Source: Enterobacter sp. BIGb0383 (GTDB lineage Bacteria > Pseudomonadota > Gammaproteobacteria > Enterobacterales > Enterobacteriaceae). From it: a stretch of 64,000 nt of DNA. The DNA lies in contig NZ_RJKQ01000001.1 of the NCBI RefSeq assembly GCF_003751845.1, positions 1,716,650 to 1,780,649 of the forward strand. Direction: 5' to 3'. The translations under genes were made by a program, and so were the position numbers. Numbering within the stretch: position 1 is the first letter of the stretch; every line of letters begins with the position of its first letter. Positions 52,465-62,306 of the stretch are shown here, one piece after another. A model generated the notes under the pieces. The model made no database searches. It was not told where the DNA came from and saw nothing but the letters and a program-made list of their open reading frames with translations.

Positions 52465-53805
52465 ATGACTGTAACGACTTTTTCCGAACTCGAACTCGAC
52501 GAGAGCCTGCTGGAAGCCCTCCAGAATAAAGGCTTCACACGCCCAACCGCCATTCAGGCTGCTGCCATTCCGCCTGCGCTAGAGGGGCGTGATGTGCTCG
52601 GTTCCGCGCCAACAGGCACCGGTAAAACGGCGGCATATTTGCTGCCGGTGTTGCAGCATCTTCTCGATTTTCCGCGTAAAAAATCCGGCCCGCCGCGTAT
52701 TCTGATCCTGACACCGACCCGCGAGCTGGCCGTGCAGGTGGCAGAACACGCCCGCGAACTGGCGGCGAACACCCATCTGGATATCGCCACCATCACCGGC
52801 GGCGTGGCCTTTATGAATCACGCCGAAGTGTTCAGCGAAAACCAGGATATCGTGGTCGCGACGACCGGTCGCCTGATGCAGTACATCAAAGAAGAGAACT
52901 TTGACTGCCGCGCCGTTGAGACGCTGATCCTTGACGAAGCCGACCGTATGCTGGACCTCGGGTTCGCTCAGGACATCGAACATATTGCCGGTGAAACCCG
53001 CTGGCGCAAGCAGACCATGCTGTTTTCCGCGACCCTGGAAGGCAACGCCGTCAGCGATTTCGCCAAGCGCCTGCTGGAAGATCCGGTCGAAGTTTCCGCG
53101 ACGCCGTCCACCCGCGAGCGTAAGAAAATTCATCAGTGGTACTACCGCGCCGACAACGCAGAGCACAAAACCGCCCTGCTGACCCACCTGTTAAAACAGC
53201 CGGACGTCTCCCGCTCCATCATCTTCGTGCGCAAGCGCGAGCGTGTGCATGAGCTGGCAGAGCTGCTGCGTAAGGTCGGGATTAACAACTGCTACCTCGA
53301 AGGCGAGATGGTGCAGGCCAAACGTACCGAAGCGATTAAGCGCCTCACCGACGGTCGCGTTAACGTGCTGGTAGCGACCGACGTCGCCGCCCGTGGGATC
53401 GATATCCCGGACGTCAGCCACGTCTTTAACTTCGATATGCCGCGCACCGCCGATACCTATCTGCACCGTATTGGCCGTACCGGCCGTGCGGGCCGTAAAG
53501 GGACTGCGATCTCGCTGGTTGAAGCGCACGACCACCTGCTGCTGGGCAAGATCGGCCGCTATATTGAAGAGCCGCTGAAACCCCGCGTTATCGACGAGCT
53601 GCGTCCGACCTCCCGCGCACCGAGCGAGAAGCAGACCGGCAAGCCGTCGAAGAAAGTGCTGGCGAAGCGCGCAGAGCAGAAAAAAGAGAAAGATAAAGAG
53701 AAGGTGCGGGTGAAAGTACGCCATCGCGACGCCAAAAACGTCGGCAAGCGCCGTAAGCCAAGCGGATCGACGGAGACCCCGTCATCCGGTGGTACTAAAG
53801 AGTAA
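52465..53805 (+). CDS. srmB: DEAD-box RNA helicase SrmB
   Basis: 446 residues (E. coli 444). Q motif near residues 5-29, Walker A PTGTGKT (49-55), [12 protein letters not shown] in [13 protein letters not shown] in FSATLEG, and [11 protein letters not shown] near residue 335. A lysine/arginine-rich tail (residues 375-440) binds RNA. It helps early 50S subunit assembly. The E. coli [11 protein letters not shown] reads [11 protein letters not shown] here, the more common helicase form. Ribosome site AGAGGTAG. Confidence 0.98.
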   Translation: MTVTTFSELELDESLLEALQNKGFTRPTAIQAAAIPPALEGRDVLGSAPTGTGKTAAYLLPVLQHLLDFPRKKSGPPRILILTPTRELAVQVAEHARELAANTHLDIATITGGVAFMNHAEVFSENQDIVVATTGRLMQYIKEENFDCRAVETLILDEADRMLDLGFAQDIEHIAGETRWRKQTMLFSATLEGNAVSDFAKRLLEDPVEVSATPSTRERKKIHQWYYRADNAEHKTALLTHLLKQPDVSRSIIFVRKRERVHELAELLRKVGINNCYLEGEMVQAKRTEAIKRLTDGRVNVLVATDVAARGIDIPDVSHVFNFDMPRTADTYLHRIGRTGRAGRKGTAISLVEAHDHLLLGKIGRYIEEPLKPRVIDELRPTSRAPSEKQTGKPSKKVLAKRAEQKKEKDKEKVRVKVRHRDAKNVGKRRKPSGSTETPSSGGTKE

Positions 53806-53840
53806 AAAAAATGCCGGACGCGTGTCCGGCATTTTTTTGG
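53804..53840. terminator. Bidirectional terminator between srmB and grcA
   Basis: Stem ATGCCGGAC (53811-53819) / GTCCGGCAT (53824-53832) flanked by seven A residues on the left and seven T residues on the right, so it works on both strands for the convergent genes. Confidence 0.95.
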
Positions 53841-53853
53841 CCTCAACGCAGGC

Positions 53854-54237
53854 TTACAGGCTTGCGGTAAAGGTACGCGCAATAACGTCGCGCTGCTGTT
53901 CTGGCGTCAGAGAGTTAAAACGCACGGCATAGCCGGAAACGCGAATGGTCAGCTGCGGGTAGTTTTCCGGATGTTTTACTGCATCTTCCAGAGTTTCACG
54001 ACGCAGTACGTTCACGTTCAGGTGCTGGCCGCCTTCCACACGCACTTCCGGCTGCACATCAACCGGCACTTCGCGGTATTCGATCTCGCCCAGCTTGCTG
54101 ACGGCGACAACGTCATCTTCGGCATAGCCGGCTTTTGCACACAGGCAGCGAGCTTCGCCTTTTTCCTGGTCCAGGAGCCAGAAAGAGTTCAGCAGGTCGT
54201 CGTTTGCGGCTTTGGTAATCTGGATACCTGTAATCAT
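53854..54237 (-). CDS. grcA: GrcA, autonomous glycyl radical cofactor
   Basis: 127 residues from ATG 54237, the E. coli YfiD length; the 22-residue upstream extension is discarded. The glycyl radical site is Gly102 in [13 protein letters not shown], as in the C-terminus of pyruvate formate-lyase. It replaces the damaged C-terminal part of PflB after oxygen exposure. Two FNR boxes upstream explain its anaerobic induction. Confidence 0.98.
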   Translation of the reverse strand: MITGIQITKAANDDLLNSFWLLDQEKGEARCLCAKAGYAEDDVVAVSKLGEIEYREVPVDVQPEVRVEGGQHLNVNVLRRETLEDAVKHPENYPQLTIRVSGYAVRFNSLTPEQQRDVIARTFTASL

Positions 54238-54346
54238 GTGATGCCTCCCATAGGCTACATTATTTGATTGTGTTGACCGGCACCGGCCAATTGGTAAAAC
54301 CATTGTTGCTTAGGTGTTTATATACCAGTCACCCAGGGTCCATTCA

Positions 54347-54360
54347 TTGACCTAAATCAA
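54347..54360 (-). promoter_or_regulatory. FNR box, grcA-proximal
   Basis: TTGACCTAAATCAA, nine of ten defined positions of TTGAT-N4-ATCAA. It lies about 110 bp upstream of the grcA ATG. Confidence 0.85.
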
Positions 54361-54398
54361 TAAAATCCACACACCAAAAGTGGTGATAGGGAAATTAC

Positions 54399-54412
54399 TT
54401 GTTTTATATCAA
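54399..54412 (-). promoter_or_regulatory. FNR box, grcA-distal
   Basis: TTGTTTTATATCAA, nine of ten defined positions of the FNR consensus. Its centre is 52 bp from the proximal box, close to the spacing of the paired sites in E. coli yfiD. Confidence 0.75.
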
Positions 54413-54554
54413 GTTACGCGAGTCACAAGTGAAAATTATTTTGTAAATTTTAAACTTTTTTTAGACTCGTCACGCGCTTCCGGCATCGTTAATTTTGTAT
54501 TGCAGAAAGAAGCCGTTAAGCTAGGCCGATTCAATGTCGCAGGAGAGCGAGAAG

Positions 54555-55241
54555 ATGGCACCATTAACCTGGCACGACGTGCTGGCTGACGAGAAAACCC
54601 AGCCCTACTTTATAAATACGCTCAGTACAGTCGCCACGGAAAGGCAGTCTGGCGTAACGATTTATCCCCCGCAGAAGGATGTGTTTAACGCCTTTCGCTA
54701 TACCGAGCTTGCCGATGTCAAAGTGGTGATCCTCGGTCAGGACCCCTATCACGGTCCTGGCCAGGCACACGGAATGGCGTTCTCCGTCCTGCCTGGCGTC
54801 GCAACCCCGCCGTCGCTGCTCAATATGTATAAAGAGCTGGAAAAGACCATTCCCGGTTTTACCCGACCGCAGCACGGCTATCTGGAAAGCTGGGCGCGCC
54901 AGGGCGTACTGCTGCTTAACACGGTGCTGACGGTGCGCGCAGGCCAGGCGCACTCGCATGCCAGCCTGGGCTGGGAAACCTTTACCGATAAAGTGATCGC
55001 GCTGATTAACCAGCATTGTGAGGGAGTGGTGTTCTTGCTGTGGGGATCGCACGCCCAGAAGAAAGGCGCGATTATCGACGGCCAGCGCCATCACGTCCTG
55101 CGCGCACCGCATCCATCGCCGCTCTCGGCGCATAGGGGCTTTTTCGGCTGTAATCACTTTGTGCTGACCAATGAATGGCTGGCGCAGCGGGGCGAAACGC
55201 CCATAGACTGGATGCCGACCTTGCCGGCGGAAAGCGAGTAA
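54555..55241 (+). CDS. ung: Uracil-DNA glycosylase
   Basis: 228 residues from ATG 54555 ([10 protein letters not shown]); an ATG at 54534 would add seven residues, but the AGGAG element at 54539-54543 fits the later start. Water-activating Asp63 in [17 protein letters not shown], and [11 protein letters not shown] with His186 are the family motifs. Removes uracil from DNA to start base-excision repair. Confidence 0.98.
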   Translation: MAPLTWHDVLADEKTQPYFINTLSTVATERQSGVTIYPPQKDVFNAFRYTELADVKVVILGQDPYHGPGQAHGMAFSVLPGVATPPSLLNMYKELEKTIPGFTRPQHGYLESWARQGVLLLNTVLTVRAGQAHSHASLGWETFTDKVIALINQHCEGVVFLLWGSHAQKKGAIIDGQRHHVLRAPHPSPLSAHRGFFGCNHFVLTNEWLAQRGETPIDWMPTLPAESE

Positions 55242-55275
55242 AAAAAATGCCAGCGATAAACGCTGGCATTTTTTA
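55242..55275. terminator. Bidirectional terminator between ung and yfiF
   Basis: Stem ATGCCAGCG (55247-55255) / CGCTGGCAT (55261-55269), A-tract on the left and T-tract on the right, serving both convergent genes. Confidence 0.95.
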
Positions 55276-56373
55276 TCAGGCTTTATTCTGTCGCCACCAT
55301 TCGGCCAGCAGAATACCCGTGGCGACGGAGACGTTGAGACTTTCAACGTTGCCGGTGCCGTCAATGGAGACGTTCAGATCGGCGCTTTCCAGCACGGCAT
55401 CTGACAGACCATCGCGTTCCTGACCCAGCGCCAGCACCATTTTCTTCGGCAGCGTGGCTTTAGACAGCGGCGTACCTTTATGGCTGGAGGTGGTGACGAT
55501 GGCATAACCATCGCGACGGAACTGCTCCAGCGCTTCGGTAAAGCTGTCGCCGGTGATCGGCTGCACGTGCTCTGCCCCACCTTCCGCCGTGCGGATAGCC
55601 GCACCGGATTCAAGGATCGCCGCATCCTGTACGACCACACCTTTCACGCCGAAGTGCGCGCAGCTGCGAACAATCGCGCCGAGGTTATGTGGGTTACCCA
55701 CATCTTCCAGCGCCAGGACGCAATCTTCCTCAGCAGCCTGTCCAACCCACTGCTGAACGCTGACGCCGTTACGCTTTTTGATCAGGAAGCAAACGCCGCC
55801 GTGGTGTTCGGTACCGGACGCTTTCGCCAGTTCGGCTTCATCCACAACGTGGTAGGCCTTACGGTTAGCCGCCATCCAGCGCAGCGCTTCTTTAAAGCGC
55901 GGGGTTACGCTCTGGACAAACCAGGCGCGAACGATGGCGTCAGGACGGCTCTGGTAAAGAGCCTGACAGGCGTTTTCACCGTAGACACGGGTCTCTTCGG
56001 CGCGCTGGCGACGCAGCACTTCCGGATCGATAAAGCTTTTGCCGCTGATCCCACCGTGATCGGCCTTCGCCGGGGCTTCTTCGCCCGGTGCACGCGAAAC
56101 GGTACGCCACGGGGATGCATCACTCTGGTAATCACGGTCACGATCGCGATTGCGGTCACGATCCCGTTCGCGCGGAGCCTGGCTGTCGCGGGAAGAACGA
56201 CGACCGGAATCAGAGCGTGCTGAACCGCCACGGGATGCCCCGTCACGAGACGATCCGCTACGACCGCCGCCTTTCCCGGTACGCGGGTTCTGGCTGCGTT
56301 TATCTGAATCATCGTCACTGCGGACATACATCACTTTGACCTTGCCGCTTTTATTTTTTAACTCGTCGTTCAT
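55276..56373 (-). CDS. yfiF: YfiF, SpoU/TrmH-family RNA 2'-O-methyltransferase-like
   Basis: 365 residues from ATG 56373 (E. coli 345). Residues 1-110 are disordered and rich in Arg, Asp, Ser and Gly, with alternating RD/RN dipeptides near residues 70-86. Then comes a TrmH substrate-binding domain ([25 protein letters not shown]) and a SPOUT knot ([55 protein letters not shown]). The three SpoU motifs are intact, so RNA 2'-O-methylation is likely, but the target is unknown. The disordered part is longer than in E. coli. Confidence 0.93.
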   Translation of the reverse strand: MNDELKNKSGKVKVMYVRSDDDSDKRSQNPRTGKGGGRSGSSRDGASRGGSARSDSGRRSSRDSQAPRERDRDRNRDRDRDYQSDASPWRTVSRAPGEEAPAKADHGGISGKSFIDPEVLRRQRAEETRVYGENACQALYQSRPDAIVRAWFVQSVTPRFKEALRWMAANRKAYHVVDEAELAKASGTEHHGGVCFLIKKRNGVSVQQWVGQAAEEDCVLALEDVGNPHNLGAIVRSCAHFGVKGVVVQDAAILESGAAIRTAEGGAEHVQPITGDSFTEALEQFRRDGYAIVTTSSHKGTPLSKATLPKKMVLALGQERDGLSDAVLESADLNVSIDGTGNVESLNVSVATGILLAEWWRQNKA

Positions 56374-56578
56374 GCTTTCCTCCACCAGCGCTGCGCGAAG
56401 CGCGAAGATTACCCGATGTGCCGCCGCATCGCCATCACTTCTGTTAAAAGCCAGCGACTATTGTACCCATTGAATAAAACGCATTGTCGTCTAAAACCAA
56501 AGCATCAATAATATGCAACATAAAAGAAACATTCCGGCGCGCGCGCCGTTGTGCAATCCACTCATCCTGAGGTTAGTT

Positions 56579-56998
56579 ATGAATACCGTTTGTGCCAGTT
56601 GCCAGGTACTTAACCGCATTCCGGACGACCGCGTTAACGATACGGCAAAATGCGGACGCTGCGGCCATGAGCTGTTCGACGGCGAAGTGATCAATGCCAC
56701 CGGCGAGATGCTCGATAAACTGCTGAAAGACGATCTTCCGGTTGTGGTCGATTTCTGGGCCCCCTGGTGTGGCCCGTGCCGCAACTTCGCGCCAATCTTT
56801 GAAGATGTCGCCGAAGAGCGCAGCGGTAAAGTGCGTTTCGTCAAAATCAATACCGAAGCCGAACGTGAGATCAGCGCACGCTTTCGTATCCGCAGTATCC
56901 CGACCATTATGATTTTCCGTAATGGTGAAGTCGTGGATATGCTTAACGGTGCCGTGCCTAAAGCCCCGTTCGATAGCTGGCTTAACGAATCCCTGTAA
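56579..56998 (+). CDS. trxC: Thioredoxin 2
   Basis: 139 residues from ATG 56579 (MNTVCASCQ), with TGAGG upstream as ribosome site; the frame's earlier ATG at 56513 is discarded. An extra N-terminal zinc module uses Cys5, Cys8, Cys25 and Cys28; the redox site is WCGPC (Cys64, Cys67). It reduces protein disulfides and is induced by oxidative stress in E. coli through OxyR; no OxyR site was verified here. Confidence 0.98.
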   Translation: MNTVCASCQVLNRIPDDRVNDTAKCGRCGHELFDGEVINATGEMLDKLLKDDLPVVVDFWAPWCGPCRNFAPIFEDVAEERSGKVRFVKINTEAEREISARFRIRSIPTIMIFRNGEVVDMLNGAVPKAPFDSWLNESL

Positions 56999-57073
56999 TC
57001 ACACCGGGGCACAGTGCTTGTGCCCCTTTTTGACCTCTGCGACAATGGCGTTTTTATTGCCCCATTCGCCTTC

Positions 57074-57772
57074 ATGAATAATAACGCCGTTCTTCAACTT
57101 CGCGCCGAACGTCTGGCGCGCGCCACGCGTCCTTTCCTCGCCAGGGGCAACCGCATCCGTCGCTGTCAGCGCTGTCTGCTACCGCAAAAGCAGTGTCTGT
57201 GCGACACCATTACTGCTGTCGGGGCCGGGAGCCGTTTTTGTCTGGTGATGTTTGATACGGAGCCGATGAAACCGAGTAATACCGGGCGGCTTATCGCCGA
57301 TATCCTGCCCGACACCGCCGCGTTTCAGTGGTCGCGTACCGAACCGCCGCAGGCGCTGTTGGATCTGGTCAGCCACCCGGATTATCAGCCCGTTGTGGTG
57401 TTCCCTGCGTCTTATGCCGACGCAGACCGGCAGGTCATCGCCGCGCCTGCCCCGGGAAAACCGCCGCTGTTTATTATGCTCGACGGCACCTGGACGGAAG
57501 CGCGAAAGATGTTTCGTAAAAGCCCGTATCTGGATGCGCTGCCGGTGATCTCCGTGGATCTGTCCCGCGTCTCCGCCTATCACCTGCGCGAAGCTCATGC
57601 CGAAGGGCAATACTGCACCGCAGAGGTTGCTATTGCACTCCTGGATCTGGCCGGGGATACGACAGCGGCAGGCGCGCTGGCCGATCATTTCAGCCTCTTC
57701 CGCACTCGCTATCTGGCAGGAAAACCTCATCATCAGGCCAGTATCACAGCAACATCGGCAGAAAGCGTTTAA
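57074..57772 (+). CDS. tapT: TapT, tRNA-uridine aminocarboxypropyltransferase
   Basis: 232 residues from ATG 57074, the E. coli YfiP length; the frame's first 20 residues are discarded. DTW-domain protein: zinc-type cysteines in RCQRCLLPQKQCLC (about 31-44), MFDTEPMKPSNTGRLIADIL near 59-78, and the DTW-family motif LDGTWTEARKM near residue 138. It transfers the aminocarboxypropyl group of SAM to U47 of tRNA, making acp3U. Confidence 0.95.
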   Translation: MNNNAVLQLRAERLARATRPFLARGNRIRRCQRCLLPQKQCLCDTITAVGAGSRFCLVMFDTEPMKPSNTGRLIADILPDTAAFQWSRTEPPQALLDLVSHPDYQPVVVFPASYADADRQVIAAPAPGKPPLFIMLDGTWTEARKMFRKSPYLDALPVISVDLSRVSAYHLREAHAEGQYCTAEVAIALLDLAGDTTAAGALADHFSLFRTRYLAGKPHHQASITATSAESV

Positions 57773-57807
57773 AATCATCAGGTCATTTGCGTCTGAGGGA
57801 AGACGGT

Positions 57808-60471
57808 ATGAGCCAACGTGGACTGGAAGCGCTGCTGCGACCAAAATCGATCGCCGTGATAGGCGCGTCAATGAAGCCAACGCGCGCCGGTTATCTGATG
57901 ATGCGCAATCTGCTGGCCGGTGGGTTTAGCGGGCCGGTATTGCCGGTCACCCCGGCTTATAAAGCCGTCCAGGGCGTGCTGGCCTGGCCCGATATTGCCA
58001 GCCTGCCCTTTACGCCGGATCTTGCCGTACTCTGTACCAACGCCTCACGAAACCTGGAGCTTCTGGAAGCGCTTGGGGAGAAAGGGTGTAAAACCTGCAT
58101 TATTCTTTCCGGCCTGGCCGAGCAGCACGCTGCGCTGCTGGCCTGCGCCCGACGTTATCAGATGCGACTGCTGGGGCCAAACAGCCTCGGACTGCTGGCT
58201 CCGTGGCAGGGGCTTAACGCCAGTTTCTCCCCGGTCCCCATCAGCAAAGGCAAGCTGGCGTTTATCTCTCAGTCCGCCGCCATTTCCAATACAATCCTCG
58301 ACTGGGCCCAGCAGCGCGAAATGGGCTTTTCCTGGTTTATTGCGCTGGGTGACAGCCTGGATATCGACGTTGATGAGCTGCTCGACTATCTGGCCCGCGA
58401 CAGCAAGACCAGCGCGATCCTGCTCTACCTTGAGCATCTTAGCGACGCCCGGCGCTTTGTTTCCGCCGCCCGTAGTGCGTCACGCAACAAACCGATTCTG
58501 GTGATCAAAGGCGGCCGCAGCCCGGACGCTCAGCGCCTGCTGCACGTCAATTCCGGGATCGATCCGGCATGGGACGCGGCGATCCAGCGCGCCGGTTTGC
58601 TGCGCGTGCAGGACACCCACGAACTCTTTTCCGCCGTTGAAACCCTGAGCCATATGCGCCCTCTGCGCGGAGAGCGGCTGATGATCGTCAGTAACGGTGC
58701 GGCACCGGCGGCGCTGGCGCTCGATGAACTCTGGTCGCGGCAGGGCAAACTCGCCGTTCTGAGTGACGAAACCCGGGAACAGCTTGGCCAACTGCTGCCT
58801 TCTGGCGTCGAGGTCTCCAACCCGCTGGATTTGCGAGACGACGCCAGTAGCGGGCACTACACCCAGACGCTGAATATCTTACTGAACGATCATGCTATCG
58901 ACGCCCTGCTGGTGATCCACTCCCCCAGCGCCGTTGCGCCGGGAACGGAGAGCGCCGTAGCGCTGATCGGCGCCGTTAAACAGCATCCGCGAGGCAATTA
59001 CGTCAGCCTGCTGACCAACTGGTGCGGAGAGTATTCCTCCCAGGAGGCACGCCGCCTGTTTAGCGAAGCGGGCCTGCCGACGTACCGAACGCCGGAAGGC
59101 GCCATCACCGCCTTTATGCATATGGTGGAGTATCGTCGCAATCAGAAACAGCTGCGCGAAACGCCTGCTCTGCCGGTGGATCTCACGACCAATGCGGCCG
59201 AAGCCCATACGTTGCTTCAGCAGGCTATCGCCGAGGGCGCCACTTCTCTGGATACGCATGAAGTACAGCCGATTCTGCAGGCCTATGGGCTGAACACGCT
59301 CCCGACCTGGATCGCGGCCGACAGCGCCGAAGCCGTGCATATTGCCGGGCAGATTGGCTATCCGGTTGCCCTCAAGCTGCGCTCGCCGGATATCGCCCAT
59401 AAATCCGACGTACAGGGCGTGATGCTCTATCTGCGTACCGCCAGCGAAGTGCAGCAGGCGGCGGATGCGATGCTCGATCGCGTTAAGATGACCTGGCCCC
59501 AGGCACGTATCCACGGTCTGCTGGTGCAAAGCATGGCCCGCCGCGCCGGGGCGCAGGAGTTACGCATCGTGGTGGAGCAAGATCCGGTCTTCGGCCCGCT
59601 GATTATGCTGGGCGAAGGCGGCGTGGAGTGGCATGCGCAGGATCAGGCCGCGGTCGCTCTGCCGCCGCTGAATATGAATCTGGCCCGCTATCTGGTGATC
59701 CAGGCGATCAAGGGGAAAAAAATTCGTGGCCGCAGCGCCCTGAGACCGCTGGATATTCCCGGCCTGAGCCAGCTGCTGGTGAAGGTATCCAACCTGATTG
59801 TCGACTGCCCCGAAATCCAGCGCCTGGATATTCATCCGCTCCTCGCCTCTGCCGACGAGTTTACCGTACTGGATGTCACCCTTGAGATCGCGCCCTTCGA
59901 CGGCAGTAACGAGAGCCGTCTGGCAATACGCCCTTACCCTCGCCAGCTTGAAGCCCGGGTGGATCTGAAAAACGGCGAACGTTGCCTGTTCCGGCCGATC
60001 CTGCCGGAAGATGAACCGGCGCTGCAGCAGTTTATCGCCAGGGTGACCAAAGAAGATCTCTATTATCGCTACTTTAGTGAAATCAACGAATTTACCCATG
60101 AAGACTTAGCCAACATGACGCAGATCGACTACGATCGAGAGATGGCGTTTGTCGCGCTGCGCCATACGGATAACGGGGATGAGATCCTCGGCGTATCGCG
60201 GGCAATTTCCGATCCCGACAACATCGACGCGGAGTTCGCCGTGCTGGTGCGTTCGGATCTGAAAGGCCTGGGTTTAGGTCGCCAGCTACTGGAAACCTTA
60301 ATCCACTACACCCGGGATCACGGTCTGCAGCGGCTTAACGGCATTACAATGCCGAACAACCGAGGGATGATTGCTCTTGCGCGTAAACTGGGGTTTAAGG
60401 TCGATATCCAGCTGGAAGACGGCATTGTCGGGCTGACGCTTTTGTTAGCGGACTCGGATAATCGTGAGTAA
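57808..60471 (+). CDS. patZ: PatZ (Pka), protein lysine acetyltransferase
   Basis: 887 residues from ATG 57808 (MSQRGLEALLRPKSIAVIGAS), preceded by GAGGGAAGA. The N-terminal ~690 residues resemble ADP-forming acyl-CoA synthetase (CoA-binding, ligase-CoA, ATP-grasp segments such as YPVALKLRSPDIAHKSDVQGV split over the fold). The C-terminal ~150 residues are a GNAT acetyltransferase (VLVRSDLKGLGLGRQLLETL). It acetylates lysines of metabolic enzymes, including acetyl-CoA synthetase, using acetyl-CoA. Follows tapT with a 35-nt gap. Confidence 0.97.
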   Translation: MSQRGLEALLRPKSIAVIGASMKPTRAGYLMMRNLLAGGFSGPVLPVTPAYKAVQGVLAWPDIASLPFTPDLAVLCTNASRNLELLEALGEKGCKTCIILSGLAEQHAALLACARRYQMRLLGPNSLGLLAPWQGLNASFSPVPISKGKLAFISQSAAISNTILDWAQQREMGFSWFIALGDSLDIDVDELLDYLARDSKTSAILLYLEHLSDARRFVSAARSASRNKPILVIKGGRSPDAQRLLHVNSGIDPAWDAAIQRAGLLRVQDTHELFSAVETLSHMRPLRGERLMIVSNGAAPAALALDELWSRQGKLAVLSDETREQLGQLLPSGVEVSNPLDLRDDASSGHYTQTLNILLNDHAIDALLVIHSPSAVAPGTESAVALIGAVKQHPRGNYVSLLTNWCGEYSSQEARRLFSEAGLPTYRTPEGAITAFMHMVEYRRNQKQLRETPALPVDLTTNAAEAHTLLQQAIAEGATSLDTHEVQPILQAYGLNTLPTWIAADSAEAVHIAGQIGYPVALKLRSPDIAHKSDVQGVMLYLRTASEVQQAADAMLDRVKMTWPQARIHGLLVQSMARRAGAQELRIVVEQDPVFGPLIMLGEGGVEWHAQDQAAVALPPLNMNLARYLVIQAIKGKKIRGRSALRPLDIPGLSQLLVKVSNLIVDCPEIQRLDIHPLLASADEFTVLDVTLEIAPFDGSNESRLAIRPYPRQLEARVDLKNGERCLFRPILPEDEPALQQFIARVTKEDLYYRYFSEINEFTHEDLANMTQIDYDREMAFVALRHTDNGDEILGVSRAISDPDNIDAEFAVLVRSDLKGLGLGRQLLETLIHYTRDHGLQRLNGITMPNNRGMIALARKLGFKVDIQLEDGIVGLTLLLADSDNRE

Positions 60472-60582
60472 GCCACTGGAAATGTTGACCACTTTGCGGG
60501 ACGTAGTGGTATGATTGCCCGCTTGTGTCGTCTGCATATAGTACAACGGCCCTTTCATTAAACAGAGAAGAACTGCACTGTG

Positions 60583-61938
60583 ATGTTGTCAAAATTTAAG
60601 CGAAATAAACATCAACAACACCTTGCCCAACTACCCAAGATCTCTCAGTCAGTTGATGATGTCGCGTTCTTTTATTCCCCCGCGGACTTCCGTACTGCGC
60701 TGCTTGCCCGCATTGCCAGCGCGACGAAGCGCATCTGCATTATTGCTCTCTATCTGGAGCAGGACGACGGCGGCAAAGGGATCATGCAGGCTTTGTATGA
60801 CGCAAAGCGCCAGCGTCCCGAATTAGACGTCCGCGTGCTGGTCGACTGGCACCGCGCCCAGCGTGGACGCATTGGCGACGCGGCTGCCAATACCAATGCC
60901 GACTGGTACTGCCGTATGGCGCAGGAAAACCCGGGCGTTGATGTTCCCGTCTATGGTGTCCCGGTGAATACCCGCGAAGCGCTCGGCGTTCTGCACTTCA
61001 AAGGCTTCATCATCGATGACAGCGTAATGTACAGCGGCGCCAGCCTTAACGACGTGTACCTGCATCAGCATGAGAAGTACCGCTACGACCGCTACCAGTG
61101 CATCCGCAACCCGCAGATGACCGACGTCATGTTTGACTGGGTAACGCGTAACCTGATTCAGGGCCGTGGGGTTAACCGCCTCGATGCTGAAAACCGGCCG
61201 AAAAGCCCGGAGATCAAAAACGATATCCGTCTGTATCGCCAGGAGCTGCGCGACGCCAGCTACCATTTCCAGGGCGATGCCGATAACGAACAGCTGGCGG
61301 TCACGCCGCTGGTCGGTCTGGGAAAATCCAGTCTGCTGAACAAGACGATTTTCCACCTGATGCCCTGCACAGAGCAGAAGCTGACCATTTGCACACCGTA
61401 CTTCAACCTGCCAGCGATGCTGGTGCGCAATATTATTCATTTACTGCGCGAAGGGAAGAAGGTGGAAATTATCGTCGGTGATAAAACGGCGAACGACTTT
61501 TATATTCCGGAAGATCAGCCGTTTAAAATTATCGGCGCGCTACCCTATCTGTATGAGATCAACCTGCGCCGTTTCCTGAGCCGCCTGCAGTATTACGTGA
61601 ATACTGACCAGCTGGTTGTCCGGCTGTGGAAAGATGAAGACAACACCTACCATCTGAAAGGTATGTGGGTCGATGATAAGTGGATGCTGCTGACCGGTAA
61701 TAATCTCAATCCGCGCGCCTGGCGCCTGGACCTGGAAAATGCCATTCTGATCCACGATCCGCAGCAGGAACTGACTGCGCAGCGTGATAAAGAACTGGAG
61801 CTTATCCGCCAGCATACGACGGTGGTGAAGCACTACCGCGATCTGCAGAGTATCGCCGATTACCCTGTCAAGGTACGTAAGCTGATTCGTCGTCTGCGAC
61901 GTATTCGTATCGACCGCTTAATCAGCCGTATTCTGTAA
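60583..61938 (+). CDS. pssA: Phosphatidylserine synthase (CDP-diacylglycerol-serine O-phosphatidyltransferase)
   Basis: 451 residues from ATG 60583 ([19 protein letters not shown]); GTG 60580 immediately upstream is a weaker option. Phospholipase-D superfamily with two HKD-type motifs, HFKGFIIDD (His138, Lys140) and HLKGMWVDD near residue 357, plus the basic C-terminus that binds membrane or ribosomes. It makes phosphatidylserine, the precursor of phosphatidylethanolamine, at the inner face of the cytoplasmic membrane. Confidence 0.98.
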   Translation: MLSKFKRNKHQQHLAQLPKISQSVDDVAFFYSPADFRTALLARIASATKRICIIALYLEQDDGGKGIMQALYDAKRQRPELDVRVLVDWHRAQRGRIGDAAANTNADWYCRMAQENPGVDVPVYGVPVNTREALGVLHFKGFIIDDSVMYSGASLNDVYLHQHEKYRYDRYQCIRNPQMTDVMFDWVTRNLIQGRGVNRLDAENRPKSPEIKNDIRLYRQELRDASYHFQGDADNEQLAVTPLVGLGKSSLLNKTIFHLMPCTEQKLTICTPYFNLPAMLVRNIIHLLREGKKVEIIVGDKTANDFYIPEDQPFKIIGALPYLYEINLRRFLSRLQYYVNTDQLVVRLWKDEDNTYHLKGMWVDDKWMLLTGNNLNPRAWRLDLENAILIHDPQQELTAQRDKELELIRQHTTVVKHYRDLQSIADYPVKVRKLIRRLRRIRIDRLISRIL

Positions 61939-61944
61939 TCACAG

Positions 61945-61970
61945 GCCTCGCGTATTGCGGGGCTTTTTTT
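61945..61970 (+). terminator. pssA terminator just upstream of the yfiM start
   Basis: Stem GCCTCGC / GCGGGGC (one G-T pair), 5-nt loop and a seven-T tract (61964-61970). The ribosome site of yfiM (CAGGAG) follows directly, so yfiM expression depends on readthrough or on an unidentified promoter. Confidence 0.85.
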
Positions 61971-61982
61971 CAGGAGCCTGCC

Positions 61983-62306
61983 GTGCATCTTCTCGTATTA
62001 CCTGCACTTCTTCTGCTAAGCGGCTGCAGCCATATGGCGCAGGATAGCTGGACGGGACGAGACAAGGCCCAGCACTTTCTGGCGTCCGCGATGCTTTCGG
62101 CGGCGGGTAACGAATATGCCCAGCGCCAGGGCGTCAGCCGCGATCGCAGCGGCGCTATCGGAGTGATGTTCTCGGTCAGTCTTGGTGCGTCGAAAGAGCT
62201 GTGGGATAGCCGCCCCGCTGGGAGCGGCTGGAGCTGGAAAGACTTTGCCTGGGATGTTGCCGGTGCCACCACCGGCTATACCCTCTGGCAGATGGCGCAT
62301 TACTAA
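61983..62306 (+). CDS. yfiM: YfiM, putative lipoprotein
   Basis: 107 residues starting at GTG 61983 with an AGGAG ribosome site. Short hydrophobic signal with lipobox LLSGC (Cys15). The rest ([44 protein letters not shown]) matches the YfiM family, with a His in DKAQHF and acidic residues. Function not known. The stop codon overlaps that of kgtP on the other strand. Confidence 0.9.
   Translation: MHLLVLPALLLLSGCSHMAQDSWTGRDKAQHFLASAMLSAAGNEYAQRQGVSRDRSGAIGVMFSVSLGASKELWDSRPAGSGWSWKDFAWDVAGATTGYTLWQMAHY

Larger units (their letters stand above)
54238..54554. other. grcA-ung divergent intergenic region
   Basis: 317 bp without a gene, AT-rich. It holds the two FNR boxes listed separately (54347-54360 and 54399-54412). 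The remainder shows no recognisable feature. Confidence 0.6.
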
